A DNA stretch of 64,000 nt from Capsicum annuum (lineage: Eukaryota > Streptophyta > Magnoliopsida > Solanales > Solanaceae), in contig NW_025825212.1 of NCBI RefSeq assembly GCF_002878395.1, forward strand, positions 10,580-74,579, written 5' to 3'. A program made the position numbers and the translations under genes. This document shows positions 34,752 to 45,508 of the stretch, one piece after another; position 1 is the first letter of the stretch, and every line of letters begins with the position of its first letter. Under the pieces are notes generated by a model. That model did not search any database. It saw nothing but the letters and a program-made list of their open reading frames with translations, and was not told where the DNA came from.

Positions 34752-36065
34752 ATAATATAGCTCCCAAAAGAACAGAAACCAAATCAAGTCCAAGTAAAGG
34801 AACAAGTGAAGCAGCTAGGCTATATCCACCACTCTATGAGCTTGCTTTACAAGAGTTATCTCAATCAGGAGATAAATATGACGAACATGGGGAGGAGAAA
34901 TATTTCAAAAGAGATGATCCATATACTAATAGCCCTTCTACTAAAGAGTTGGCCAAAACCTTCAGCATTGATTGTTATCTTGTGAGAATGCACTGCGATA
35001 GTGACACAGATTTAATGGGTGATTTTGTGGTTAAGTCATCCATGGGAAAATCTTTTGATGCTTTCAAAAAAATATGCTTCAAGAACAAAAATTGGATGCT
35101 TATTTCAGGGACAGCTGCTTTGAGAAATATCTTGATTTTTCGGAGGACAACAGTGCTTGTTTTAAAATAAAAATGGTATATGAACTTCTCAAGATAGGTT
35201 TATGTATGAAAACAAAGATAAGATGGATGAGGTATGGATAAATTACTGTGGCATGCCTATTTGTTTTGGTTGGAGGGAGTTTGCCATAGTTACTTGATTA
35301 AAATATTATCCTTCATCTCCTTCTCTTGTTATACCTATTCTAACCCAAAAGAGCACCCCGCACACCAAATAAAGGCAAAGACAAGTCGTGTGATCATGAT
35401 GACCTGGTGTCCATTGTTGGTCCAAGCTTCAAAAACAAAAATTTTATAGAAGCGTTGAAAGGTAAAAGAATTTCAAAGAAGAACAAGAAATCATTTTGCT
35501 TGGTTTAGTTTGTAGATAATATTCTTTGGATGAGAGACGTTAATAACAACATAAGTGTTGATTTAATAAAGCTTTCCGAGGATCTTGAGGCATTTAATAG
35601 CTATCCTTGGGGTTATGAAAGCTTCAAAATGACTATCAAATATTTGTTAACTCCGTTAGCACCAAAGACGATCAACTTATATGGCTTTCTATGGGATTTC
35701 ATGGTAAATATTTCATTTATTATGATATCATTCATTTTTTTACTCAATAATAATTTTGATCTATTGGCGTTATTTTATAGGCTTGGGCGTTTGAAGCCAT
35801 TCTTTTTTGAGACAACAAGTGAACTACTAGAAAAAACTTTCCTGTCCAAGAATCTTCAGATAATTATTGGTGAAAACTGATAAAAATATAAAATTTCTTG
35901 ATCTCTTCAACCCCCTGAAGGATGCAGTAAGCATAATTATAATTAAATTTTTATTTTAATTAATAATTTTTTCAATGATTTAATCATCATTACAATATAT
36001 GTAATGATTTATGTTAGATTGTGCATCCATCGCTTGTTCTGACAATCGAGAGTTGAAGATGCCAT
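34752..36065 (+). pseudogene. DUF1985/Ulp1-type transposon gene, plus-strand member of copy A
   Basis: After acceptor TTAATTTTAG the frame reads [20 protein letters not shown] through [20 protein letters not shown] (34752-35075). The DUF1985-like core continues across frameshifts: NYCGMPICFGWREFAIVTGL-like at about 35240-35300 and RDVNNNISVDLIKLSEDLEAFNSYPWGYESF at 35533-35625. A clean intron (35704-35780, GTAAAT...TTTATAG) joins LYGFLWDFM to AWAFEAI. DUF1985 proteins with a C-terminal Ulp1 cysteine protease are cargo of Kaonashi-type Mutator-like elements in plants. The protease end is missing here. A homologous gene faces it from 50103. Confidence 0.75.
35704..35780 (+). other. Conserved intron in the DUF1985-type gene (copy A, plus)
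   Basis: The donor is directly after GGATTTCATG; the acceptor TTTTATAG precedes GCTTGGGCGTTTGAAGCC. Removal keeps the frame (FM / AWAFEAI). The same donor context CATGGTAAAT is present in the minus-strand homologue of copy A at about 48970, where splicing would give M / VWEFEVIPHL. Confidence 0.7.
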
Positions 36066-36799
36066 TTTGTATTACTTTATGATCCATACAAACTTTATCG
36101 GACCCTAAGGTCATTGACCGAATAAAAATGGAATTGTTTGGAGCAACAACTATTTAAAATAAAAAAATTTTGGAGGGTAGGCTTATTATTGTTAATGGTA
36201 TTAGTGGTGATGGAGCTGTTAGTAGTGGTAGTGGTGCTGCTGTTAGTGCTAATAATGTTCCTCACAAGCAAATCATGTAATCTGGGGTTCATTAAAGAAA
36301 GTCAAGGCTTTTGAAGAGAAACAAAATTAAGCAACAAGGTACTACATTATTGGTGTTATTGCTACTGGTTTGGTGTTGTTGGGCACATGGATATTCAAGC
36401 CTAATTGCTGAAATTTTCATGATGGCGTTTTTGTATTTGCTACTGGTTTGATGTTGTTAAGCACATAGATATTCAAGCGTAATTGTTGGAAAATATCAAA
36501 CAAATTTAGACATATGTTGCAACATGTAGGTCATATGTTTGAAATTATCAAATAGGTCTTCCCATAGTTGCAACAGATAAGACTATATCAGCATAATGCA
36601 ACAGATAACCAACCTATTGCAATAGATAAACTATCTGTACAAACAAATAGAATATATTTTACAACAAATGGACAATCTGTTGCATTCTAAAAAATTCAAC
36701 TTTCACCGGATAATAAAAATTGCCCCTACATGTATGTAAGGTAAAGTATGTAAAGTGAAGTGACTTGAAATAAAAAAAATTATTATTTCACAAGCTCTT
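36066..36799. other. Noncoding link between the convergent Ulp1-type genes, copy A
   Basis: 36180-36250 is a GGTGATGG/GTAGTGG-rich cryptic repeat. 36290-36485 has two partial copies of TTTGCTACTGGTTTGGTGTTGTTG...GATATTCAAGC. 36489-36775 has more CAACAGAT-type half-sites and the tail GTATGTAAAGTGAAGTGACTTGAAATAAAA. The latter segment recurs twice in copy B (53965-54263 and 55117-55415). Confidence 0.65.
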
Positions 36800-37546
36800 G
36801 TTTATACATAGACTCCAAGCATCCAGTTAGTACTCATAAGCCTAGAACTCTTGCATGTTTGCCATAGCGTTGTCGCACAGAAAGGTCGTTGGCTTGACCT
36901 TTTTATTTCAGTCAACAAATATTCGATGTGTGCAAGAGCGTGCGACCCGCACGCTACAACGGTTTTATTTTTTTGATGTCCATGTCCTTATTTCAACGTT
37001 CAAAATCCCATGGCTACTTCATCAACACTTCTGTTGGAAAATAATTCATCAATTTACTTTGCCTCAATAAGATAGGGAACAACTTCAACAGTGGCTGCAT
37101 ATTGGTAAAAAAATGGACCTCGTCCAAGAAAGGTAAGTTGCAGTCATAAATCTTGATATTCTCCTCCTTGAGAAGTATCTCAAGAACCCGATAATGTATG
37201 CCTTCCACGCTCAGTACTTCAAGAATCCTCTTTGCCTCAGTCCAACTCTTGTCGTGTGGATTTTTTCTCTCCCCTCTAACATATTTTTAATTATTTCTTC
37301 ATCTTATTAGAACCCAAAAAGAAACGAATGAAATCCCTTGCCACTGGGATTTGACACTAGATTAATGAGATAATCGTATCTATCCTTAAAATTTTTGTAC
37401 AAGTCGAGGTCCATTATCCTATCTTCAACATCGTAAGTTTCCGGGTAGACTAATTTCCTAACCCTCATGAGATAGAGAATTTCTTCAAAATACTGTGATA
37501 TAACAAGTCAATTTTTAAATAGGTTAGTAATTGTAAAGAAGAAAAA
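36800..37546 (-). pseudogene. Ulp1-protease C-terminal part of the minus-strand gene, copy A
   Basis: Read on the minus strand from 37546. Acceptor TATCACAG (about 37495-37502), then YFEEILYLMRVRKLVYPETY and DRIMDLDLYKNFKDRYDYLI, then the protease region: HYRVLEILLKEENIKIYDCN (37197-37138) carries the His and Asp, and VACGSHALAHIEYLLTE (about 36955-36905) carries the Cys of the Ulp1/SENP C48 triad. Frames shift between blocks, so it is not functional as it stands. The 5' part of this gene is at 47302-50103; gypsy-2 lies between, inserted in an intron 44 bp before this acceptor. Confidence 0.75.
37542..37546. repeat. Target-site duplication of gypsy-2, left (AAAAA)
   Basis: AAAAA precedes the LTR start TGTAAC; the same five bases follow the right LTR at 47297-47301. 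The uninterrupted sequence in copy B near 55904-55921 (GAAGGAAAACCCAGTGAAAG) shows the pre-insertion state. Confidence 0.85.
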
Positions 37547-39854
37547 TGTAACGCCCTCAAAACGGGTCCTGAGGCATCATATGGTGCTTAAGGCTACAAG
37601 TAGCCCCAAGCTAACCCTTTTAGCCGTTTTCTACCATTCAACACTTATAATCAAAGTCATCATAATCAAAACATCTTCCATAATATCATACTGCAATACG
37701 AATGAAATACAAAACGTAAAAAAATACGACATCTCTAACAAATCTGATCAATCTATCCATCTAGTCTGACAAGTCTCTACTAAACTGTATATCCATGAGC
37801 CATTGGGACAAACCCCAATAATCCCGAACTCAGGAAATAAACTGAACGACTCAAAGTAAATGATGAAATCTGAATAACTAGTCCTCGGACCATGAGGACT
37901 CACAGGATGTGGATCAACGTGCCAAGATAATCACGGTCAAATCTGGGAAGGAGCACCTGAACCTACATTATAGGGAAAATGTAGCCCACATGCGAACATG
38001 TGGGTCAGTACCATGGAATATGTACCGAGTACACAGGGGTGCATGAAATAAACATAACTATATGCATATATATATATATATATATTTAATGATCATGCCA
38101 TAAGTTTTCTTTCCAAATCATGCAGGACATTTGTAAATGGCTCATAAAGCTTGAAAGAAATCTAAAATCTGAAATCATACACAATGAATGGTAAAACATG
38201 CCAATCTGGATATCATGAGCCATCACACTTAATCCAAATATCAATATTCTTTTCTTATTCTCTCATCAAGCAATCTTAGTGAAATCTGGAATATTGGATA
38301 CATCAATCTAAGAATGAGGGAAGACTCTTTGGGAGGTTCTTCTAACCGATATGTACACCATGTGAGAACCCATGATGTCCCAAGACTTGCCCCCATAAGG
38401 TTAGGGTTTTCCTACCCTTGCCATTGGTGTAGAACAATCTCATCTCAGTGATCACTATCTCAATTTTCCACATATAGTGGAAGTCAATGTCTCAACCTAT
38501 GGTGGCACGTAGTTCTAGGGTATGAAACCGTAGTAACATACCCAACTCGATGCTAAATACTAATCCCAATACTATGCTAAAAAATCTCAATAAAAATTCA
38601 CTTTAAAGGTAATCTCATAGTTCTTAAGTTAAATAAATGATAAAATCAGTAACTCGTTTCATAAAGTGGATTTTAACTGTGTTGTGACCGAAAGGTCAAA
38701 TCTTTCTATACCTTATCAAAAATAGTCTAAACATGGGTGCATATAGCACATAAATTCTCAAAACAACAATCTCAATGTGGGTTAATGACCCTTATGGCGA
38801 TACTTATTCAAAACATTTCAACATTCATGCTTTATATCACAAGCAAGCATAATTTATACAAAAATCTGAAAAATTTCATCTTTTAATCATAACAATAATC
38901 TCAAACTCATGGAGTTTATTTTCTAAACATTCAAAATAATCATAGTATCTTGAACAACAACATAGGATAAGATTTATCACTTCAAATTCATGATAAAACA
39001 TGTAAAAATCATGTATCTTTATAAAGTAATGCAAACTTTGGGCACAAGAACGAAAGGGTGATCTTATTCATAACCCCACATACCTTTATGGTAATGAATT
39101 CATTGAAAGATTGGACCCTCAATGTTGATTGTGTAACCCTAGTTGTTTTTCTCCTTTAGTGCTCTTGGATGATGAACTTAGACTGATAATAGGGTTATGA
39201 TGTATTTAGAATCTATTAGATTCGTAAGGTTAAGTTTAGGGGTGTGTAAGGAGTGCCAAAAGACTTAATTGCCCTCAAAATAACCCAAAAACGGAGTGTT
39301 TAAGTCACTTGAAATCATAAGATATGTGCCGCATATGATATCGTATATATTTGCATAGGCACCACATATGATATCGCCTATATTTACATAGGTACCGCAT
39401 ATGATATTGCCTATATTTACATAGGCGCCGCATATGCTATCGCATATGCTTTCCAGTGGCCATGTGGGATTGGTTAGGCGACGCACTCTACTTCGCAAAG
39501 CCATAACTCCTAGCTCGGGTATCGAATTTTGGTGAAATTGGTATCGTTGGAAAGATAATTAGATTCTCTATAATTTTCTGGGTAGAAATATGCTGAAATA
39601 CCACATATTTATCACATAATGCTCATTCAAAGATGACTCTTGCTAATTAAAACACTAAAACTTGATAGATTTCGCAACTATTAGCTTGTACTACCTTAAG
39701 TGACTCATATAACCACACTTAACACATCATAAGCTCTCTTATAAATAGGGTACTCTTGGTAGTTTAGGTGCCCAAATATGGCTTACAAAATTGGGGTTTT
39801 CATATATACGAACAATGGTTCATTTTCTAGCATAGGAAAGTGCGAGGCATTATA
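37547..39854 (-). repeat. gypsy-2 3' LTR (left)
   Basis: 2308 bp, TGTAACGCCC...GGCATTATA (the last CA has become TA). It contains a TA microsatellite at about 38066-38086 and a 33-bp tandem repeat at about 39320-39445. It aligns with 44932-47296 throughout. A 40-60 bp segment near 45720-45770 of the other LTR is missing here. Confidence 0.93.
39320..39445. repeat. 33-bp tandem repeat in the gypsy-2 LTRs (left copy)
   Basis: CCGCATATG recurs at 39329, 39362 (CCACATATG), 39395 and 39428, exactly 33 bp apart, each followed by ATATCGCCTATATTTACATA. Because 33 is a multiple of three, it opens an apparent minus-strand frame of 11-residue repeats in both LTRs; this is a by-product, not a gene. The right LTR has the equivalent at about 46785-46895. 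Confidence 0.88.
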
Positions 39855-40069
39855 ATATCTCCCCTTTGGGGACATTCTCCTCGAATGACGCTAGGTATAC
39901 TAAGAGTAAAGAGAAAATGAAGGGGACATAGCTGAAGCAACTTGCTAATCTTGCCTCTATTTCATTCTACATTTCATACACAACAAGGGGTGCATCACTC
40001 ATGAAATCACAGTTGAATAGTATAAAATAACTACAGAACTACTGCAATTCTGCATAGAAAAGGAATGAT

Positions 40070-40387
40070 TTAAAGCAGAATGGTACCTTCGGCTTGATCG
40101 GAGCTTATGGAAAATAGGTGCGGGTACTTGGATCGCATATCCGCCTCAGCTTCCCATGTTGCACCCTCAACGGATTGGTTTTGCCACAACACCTTGACCA
40201 AAGGAACTTCTTTGTTCCTTAGTATTTGGACTTGGTGATCTAAAATCTCAACAGAAAATTCCTCAAAAGAAAGACTATCTTGCACATCAGGGTTTTCTGA
40301 AGGATCTACAACAACACAATCACCAACGTGTTTCCTAAGCATGGATACATGGAAGACAAAGTGAACGGAAGATAACTCTGAAGGCAA
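40070..40387 (-). pseudogene. gypsy-2 integrase C-terminus and chromodomain
   Basis: An open piece of 105 residues: HVSMLRKHVGDCVVV (the GPF/Y-like module), then EILDHQVQILRNKEVPLVKV, LWQNQSVEGATWEAEADM and YPHLF. This is the chromodomain with its aromatic ATWE site intact. It is characteristic of Tekay/Del-type chromoviruses, in which the domain directs insertion to histone-H3K9-methylated chromatin. It ends at TGA near 40070, the natural polyprotein end. Confidence 0.85.
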
Positions 40388-40699
40388 CTCAACCTCATAC
40401 GCTACCTTACCAACATGGCTAAGAACTCTGTAGGGGCCAACATAATAGGGACTAAGTTTCCCCTTCTTTCAGAATCTCTTCACTATTTTCATGGGTGAAA
40501 TCTTTAAATACACCAAGTCACCAACTTTAAATTCAAGGTCTCTTCTCCTCACATTAGCATACGACTTCTGATGACTCTGTGCGGTTTTTAATCTTTTTCT
40601 AATCACTTTGACTTTTTCCATAGCTTCAAGACCGAATCAGGACCACTTACGAACACTTCACTCACTTCAAACCAACCTATGGTAACCTATATTTCCTCC

Positions 40700-41423
40700 C
40701 ATAAAAAGCCTGAAATGGAGCCATGCCAATGCTAGAGTGAAAACTGTTATTGTAAGCAAACTCTATCAATGGTAAATGTTCATCCCAACTCTCCTTAAAG
40801 TCAAGAGCACACGCTCTCAATATATCCTCTAAGGTCTGGATGGTCCTCTCAGCCTAACCATCTGTCTGCGGATGGAAAGCAAAACTCAAATGCACTTGGG
40901 TACCAAGACCCTTCTGAAAATCTCTCTAAAATTACAAAGTGAACTGAGTACCCCTATCTGAAATGATGGACAAGGGAACTCCATGCAATCTGACTAATTC
41001 TCGGATGTACAATCTAGCGTAATCCTCAACAGTATAAGAAGTATGCACAGGTAAAAAGTGCGCAGGCTTAGTCAATTTATCCACAACAACCCAAATGGAA
41101 TCATGATGGTGTTGGGAAGGAAGTAAACCAGTCACGAAGTCTATGTTTATCTCTTCCCACTTCCAAGTGGGAATACCAAACTCCTGAATCATACCACCAG
41201 GTCTTTGGTGTTCTACCTTAACCTGTTGGCACGTCACACACTTAGCCACAAATACTACTATATCCTTCTTCATGCCACTCCACCAATAGATTTCCTGCAA
41301 GTCAAGGTATATTTTGGTGGCACCAGGATGAATAGAATATCGTGCACCGTACGCTTCAGCAATAATTCTCTGTCTCAAATCCTCGATATCCAGAACACAT
41401 AATCTATCCTGCAATCTCAACAC
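40700..41423 (-). pseudogene. gypsy-2 integrase zinc finger and catalytic core
   Basis: 41423-40932 is open: HHCC finger (HPGATKIY...CVTCQQVK), first catalytic Asp in INIDFVTGLL, second in SIISDRGTQF. A stop follows FTL. Downstream, HPQTDG is followed by a TAG where Gln is expected, then [16 protein letters not shown] (about 40810-40875), which carries the third acidic residue. The core would be complete but for a frame break and that stop. Confidence 0.88.
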
Positions 41424-41455
41424 ACCATCCCCCCTTGGGAGAAAACCTCTAACTC

Positions 41456-41900
41456 TTAGTCCTTGACTGATTCTTTCAGTCTGACCAAACTAGCATCTAA
41501 GTTTTGCTTTTCCTTTACTTCTAAAACCAAGGAGGATTCGGAGCTACTTTGTACTAACATATTCCCTTCAGCGGAGTCAAGCAACCTAACTCCCAACCTA
41601 CCCAACTGATGCATATCACGAGCCAACTCCTCCTTACCATCTCTAATATGCGAAACACTACCCATAGACATCCTGCTAAGGGCATCTACCACTACATTGG
41701 CCTTTCCCGGGTGATACAACACACTCATATCATAGTCTTTCAATAACTCTAACCACCTTCTCTGCCTAAGATTCAACTCTCTTTGGGTAAAAACATAATG
41801 CAGACTTTTATGATCAGTGAAAACATCAACATGAACACCATACAAATACTGTCTCTAGATTTTCAGAGCAAACATAACAGCAGCTAACTCAAGATCATGG
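41456..41900 (-). pseudogene. gypsy-2 RNase H domain
   Basis: 41845-41456 reads [20 protein letters not shown], then [17 protein letters not shown] and [15 protein letters not shown], with the C-terminal linker to integrase. A TAG (41854-41856) precedes this piece at the point where RQ-YLYG-type text is expected. Confidence 0.88.
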
Positions 41901-42238
41901 GTGGGGTAATTCTTGTAATGGGGTTTCAGCTGTCTAGAGGCTTAGGCTCTAACCTTACCTCTCTGTATCAGTACATAACCTAAACCAACTCTAGAAGCAT
42001 CATAATATACAACAAAACCATCAACGCCATCAGGCAGAGTCAAAACAGGGGTTGTAGTGAGTCGAGTCTTCAACTACTGAAAACTATTCTCACAAGAATT
42101 GAACCACAAGAACTTCACTTTATTTTGGGTCAACCGGGTCATAGGAGATGCTATAGAGGAGAAAACATCAACAAAACAGCGGTAATAGCCAGCTAGACCC
42201 AAGAAACTTCTAATGTCGGATGGAGAGACAGGTCTAGG

Positions 42239-42880
42239 CTAGTTTCTAACAACTTTTATTTTTTGGGGATCAACTCTAACACTTTCAGAAGAAATAATAT
42301 GACCTAGAAAAGCAACTGACCATAGCCAAAATTCACACTTGCTAAATTTGGTGAATAAGTGATGATCTCTAAGGGTTTGCAAGATGATATGGAGATGATC
42401 TGCATGTTCATTCTCACTATAGGAGTATACTAGAATGTCGTCTATAAACACTATGACAAAAATATCAAGATATGGCCTGAACACTATATTCATGAGGTCT
42501 ATAAAAGATGTTGGGGCATTAGTTAGCCCGAAGGACATAATAAGAAACTCAAAATGACCATAACATGTTCGGAAGGTTATCTTCCGGATATCACATTCCC
42601 TAACTCTGAGTTGATGATAGCCAGAGCAAAGGTCTATCTTTGAGAAGTAACTTGCACCTTGCAATTGATTAAACAAATCATCTATTCTTGGAAGGGGATA
42701 CTTGTTTTTTAGAGTGACTTTGTTAAGCTGGCGATAGTCAAGGCACATGTGCAAAGAGCCATCTTTCTTTCCCACGAATAGGACAGGTGCACCCCAAAGA
42801 GACACACTTGGTCTTATAAAACCTTTATCTAAGAGATCTTTGAGTTTCTCTTTCAACTCCTTAAGTTCTACGGGTGCCAT
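42239..42880 (-). pseudogene. gypsy-2 reverse transcriptase (213-residue open piece)
   Basis: Covers the RT palm: [55 protein letters not shown] and the catalytic FIDDILVYS box (about 42425-42450). The piece ends at TAG near 42239, where the thumb continues in the same frame. A few substitutions look degenerate ([17 protein letters not shown]). It is the best-kept polymerase domain in the window. Confidence 0.92.
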
Positions 42881-43327
42881 ACGATATGGAGGAATGGAAA
42901 TGGGCTAAGTATCGAGAAAAAAGTCAATCCTAAATTCTATCTCTCTATCGGGAGGTAACCCTGGAAGATCTTCCAAAAAGACATCGGAAAACTCATTAAC
43001 AACGTCAACTAATTGGAAAGTTAGAGTCTTAAACTTAGTGTCTTTATCTCTGACTAGGTGATAAATGCACCCTTTGGAAATAAGCTTTCTAGCATTGAGA
43101 TATGAGATAAAATGACTCGTGGAAGATCCAAAATTACCAGACCATTCGATAACAGACTCACCAGGGAATTAAAACTTGACTACACGGGTACGACAGTCTA
43201 TGGATGCATAATAAGAGTGAAGCCATTCCATACCCAGAATAACATCAAAATCTACCATGTCTAACTCTATTAGATCAGCAAACATAACTCTATGAAGAAT
43301 AGAAATAGGACACTTTTTGTACACTTT

Positions 43328-43560
43328 TTAGGCAACAATGGACTCACCCATAGGGGTAGAAACTAGGATGGGCTTAGAGACAATCTCGGGACTCACTTCA
43401 AATTTTACAGTAACCAAAGGTGTCACATAGGAAAAACTAGGCCCAGGGTCCAACAACGCATAAACATCAAAATGAAACACACAAAGTATACCAGTAACAA
43501 TATCGGGGAAGTCCTCCTGCTCCTGATGGGAAGGCAAAGCATAGAATCTGTTATGGCGCT
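43328..43560 (-). pseudogene. gypsy-2 aspartic protease
   Basis: 43537-43328 includes the active-site loop as ALLDPGPSFSYV, in place of the usual LxD-(S/T)-G-(A/S)-(T/S)-x-S-(F/Y) motif, and ends at a stop before the flap region. The rest of the domain runs to about 43000 in broken frames. Confidence 0.75.
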
Positions 43561-43608
43561 AACCGCCAGTAGTGCTAGAAGAAGCACCATGAGTAGGAGA
43601 TGGACGAG

Positions 43609-44715
43609 CTACAGGAGTTGGAGCACTAGCAGTCTGAGCCTGGGGTGAACACCACGGTTCCCCTGTCTGGTACGAGGACAATCTCTAAAACCGTGGACCT
43701 TCTGGACACATCCATAGCAGTCCTTCTGACCCCACAAATACTTACCCCCGTGATCCCTACCACACCTGGTGCATGGTGGACGGTTAGGCCGATTGCTCAC
43801 GGTATTCTGAGATCCAGACATAGAAGACCTATTTCCCTGTTCTTGCCTACCTATAAGTGCTGGAGCACCAGATGATGATAGTGCTGGCATAGATTAACGG
43901 CTCTAAAACTGAGGCCGATTCCCTCCTTGTGATATGTTCTAACCATAAGTAGGTTGCTCGGATCTGGCTCTCTTATCCCCCCTTACTCTATCCCTCTCTT
44001 TTATCTTATCTGATTCGATCTGTTGGGCATGGGTCATCAGTTTGGAAAAATTTATCTCATTATTAAGCATAGCTGATCTACACTCCTTAACCACATAGCT
44101 TGACACCCCTGTCAAGAACTTTCCCATACTGGATCGATTATCGGCTATCAGATTTGGGGCATATTTTGCTAACTGATTGAACTTCAAGCAATACTACTTA
44201 ATAGTCATGGAGCCTTTCTGTAAGTTCATGAATTCTTCAACTTTCGCCTCTCTCAACTCTAGCGGAAAGAATTTATCCAAGAATGCATCCTGGAACTCCT
44301 GCTAAGTCATAGGAGCAGCACCCTCTACTCTACCCATTTTCCATACAACCACCCAGTCATACACAAGGTCTTTCAATTTGTAGGAGGCTAACTCAACACT
44401 CTCCTCCTCAGACACATGCATTACCTTTGTGATCTTTCTTATCTCTTCCAGATACAACTGTGGATCCTCACCTACCTTGGACCCATAAAACTTTGGCGGA
44501 TTTATCCGTATAAAGTCATGGATTCTTGTGGCAGCTAAGTTACCTCCTTGTTGTTGTGGAGCCGGGGCCTAGTTGGCCTGAACGTTGGTGGTAACAATTT
44601 AGGAAAGCTTTTGAAAGGCTGCCCTGAACTCAGCGTGGGATACATTCTCATTTAGGGGATCAGCAAGCTGAGATTGCTGACCCACGTTATTTTCTCTAGC
44701 TCAGCGAGGAGGCAT
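43609..44715 (-). pseudogene. gypsy-2 gag with isolated premature stops
   Basis: The frame starts at ATG 44715 (MPPR, then TGA, then ARENNVGQQSQ) and can be followed without frameshift for about 260 codons. Stops sit where conserved Arg, Gln or Trp codons are expected: codon 5 (CGA to TGA), after KLS, after VQAN, after APMT, and after TIK. The retrotransposon gag core (YLEEIRKITKVMHV...LKDLVYDWVV...LELREAKVEEFMNL) is clear. The zinc knuckle CYGCVQKVHGFRDC (about 43690-43735) is intact. Confidence 0.88.
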
Positions 44716-44914
44716 ATTCTAAAAGAAGAGAAAATGAATTAATATATGAAAGGGAACAACTGTAAGTACTATAGACTTCTGAAAGAATGAAACGACCTAT
44801 TTTTTTTCTAAAATGCTTCATAGCCTCTTGTCATAAATGTGGTGCGCTACACACCGATGATCAAGACTATACATAATGCAGCTTGTCAGACTCTCTAGGA
44901 CTCCAATAAACTTA

Positions 44915-44928
44915 GACTCTGATACCAA
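44915..44928 (-). other. gypsy-2 primer binding site (initiator tRNA-Met)
   Basis: The minus strand reads TTGGTATCAGAGTC, starting three bases inside the 5' LTR border, complementary to the 3' end of initiator tRNA-Met, as usual for this clade. Confidence 0.9.
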
Positions 44929-44931
44929 GTT

Positions 44932-45464
44932 TGTAACATCCCAAAAATGGGCCCGAGGTGTCACACAATGCTTAATTCTACAAGTATCCCCAAGCTAACC
45001 CTTTTAACCATTTTTCTTACCATTCATTACTTATAATCAAAGTCATCATAATCAAAACATCTAAACATCCTCCATAATATTATACTGCAATACGAATGAA
45101 GTACAGAAAGTAACAAAATATGACATCTCCAACAAATTTGATCAATCTATCCATCTAGTTTGACAAGCCTCTACTAAACTATATATCTATGAGCCCTTGG
45201 GACAAACCTCAACTGACCGAACTTAGGAAATAAACTGAACGACTCAAAGTAAATGATGAAATCTGAATAACTAGTCCTCAGAACATGAGGACTCACCACT
45301 GCAGAGGATGTAGATCAACGTGCTCGGATAATCATGATCAAACCTGGGAATGAGCACCTGAACCTACATTATAGGGAAAATGTAGCCCACATGTGAACAT
45401 TTGGGTCAGTACCATGGAATATGTACCGAGTACATGGGGTGCCTGAAATAAACATATTTATATG

Positions 45465-45508
<44 letters not shown>

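Noticed and set aside
38060..38090. A TATA box in the TA-rich run of the gypsy-2 LTR
   Set aside because: It is a TA microsatellite that differs in length between the two LTRs, so it cannot be called as a promoter.
39265..39504. A minus-strand frame with 11-residue repeats (also at 46723-46950)
   Set aside because: It is the translation of the 33-bp LTR minisatellite; the same frame appears in both LTRs and has no domain.
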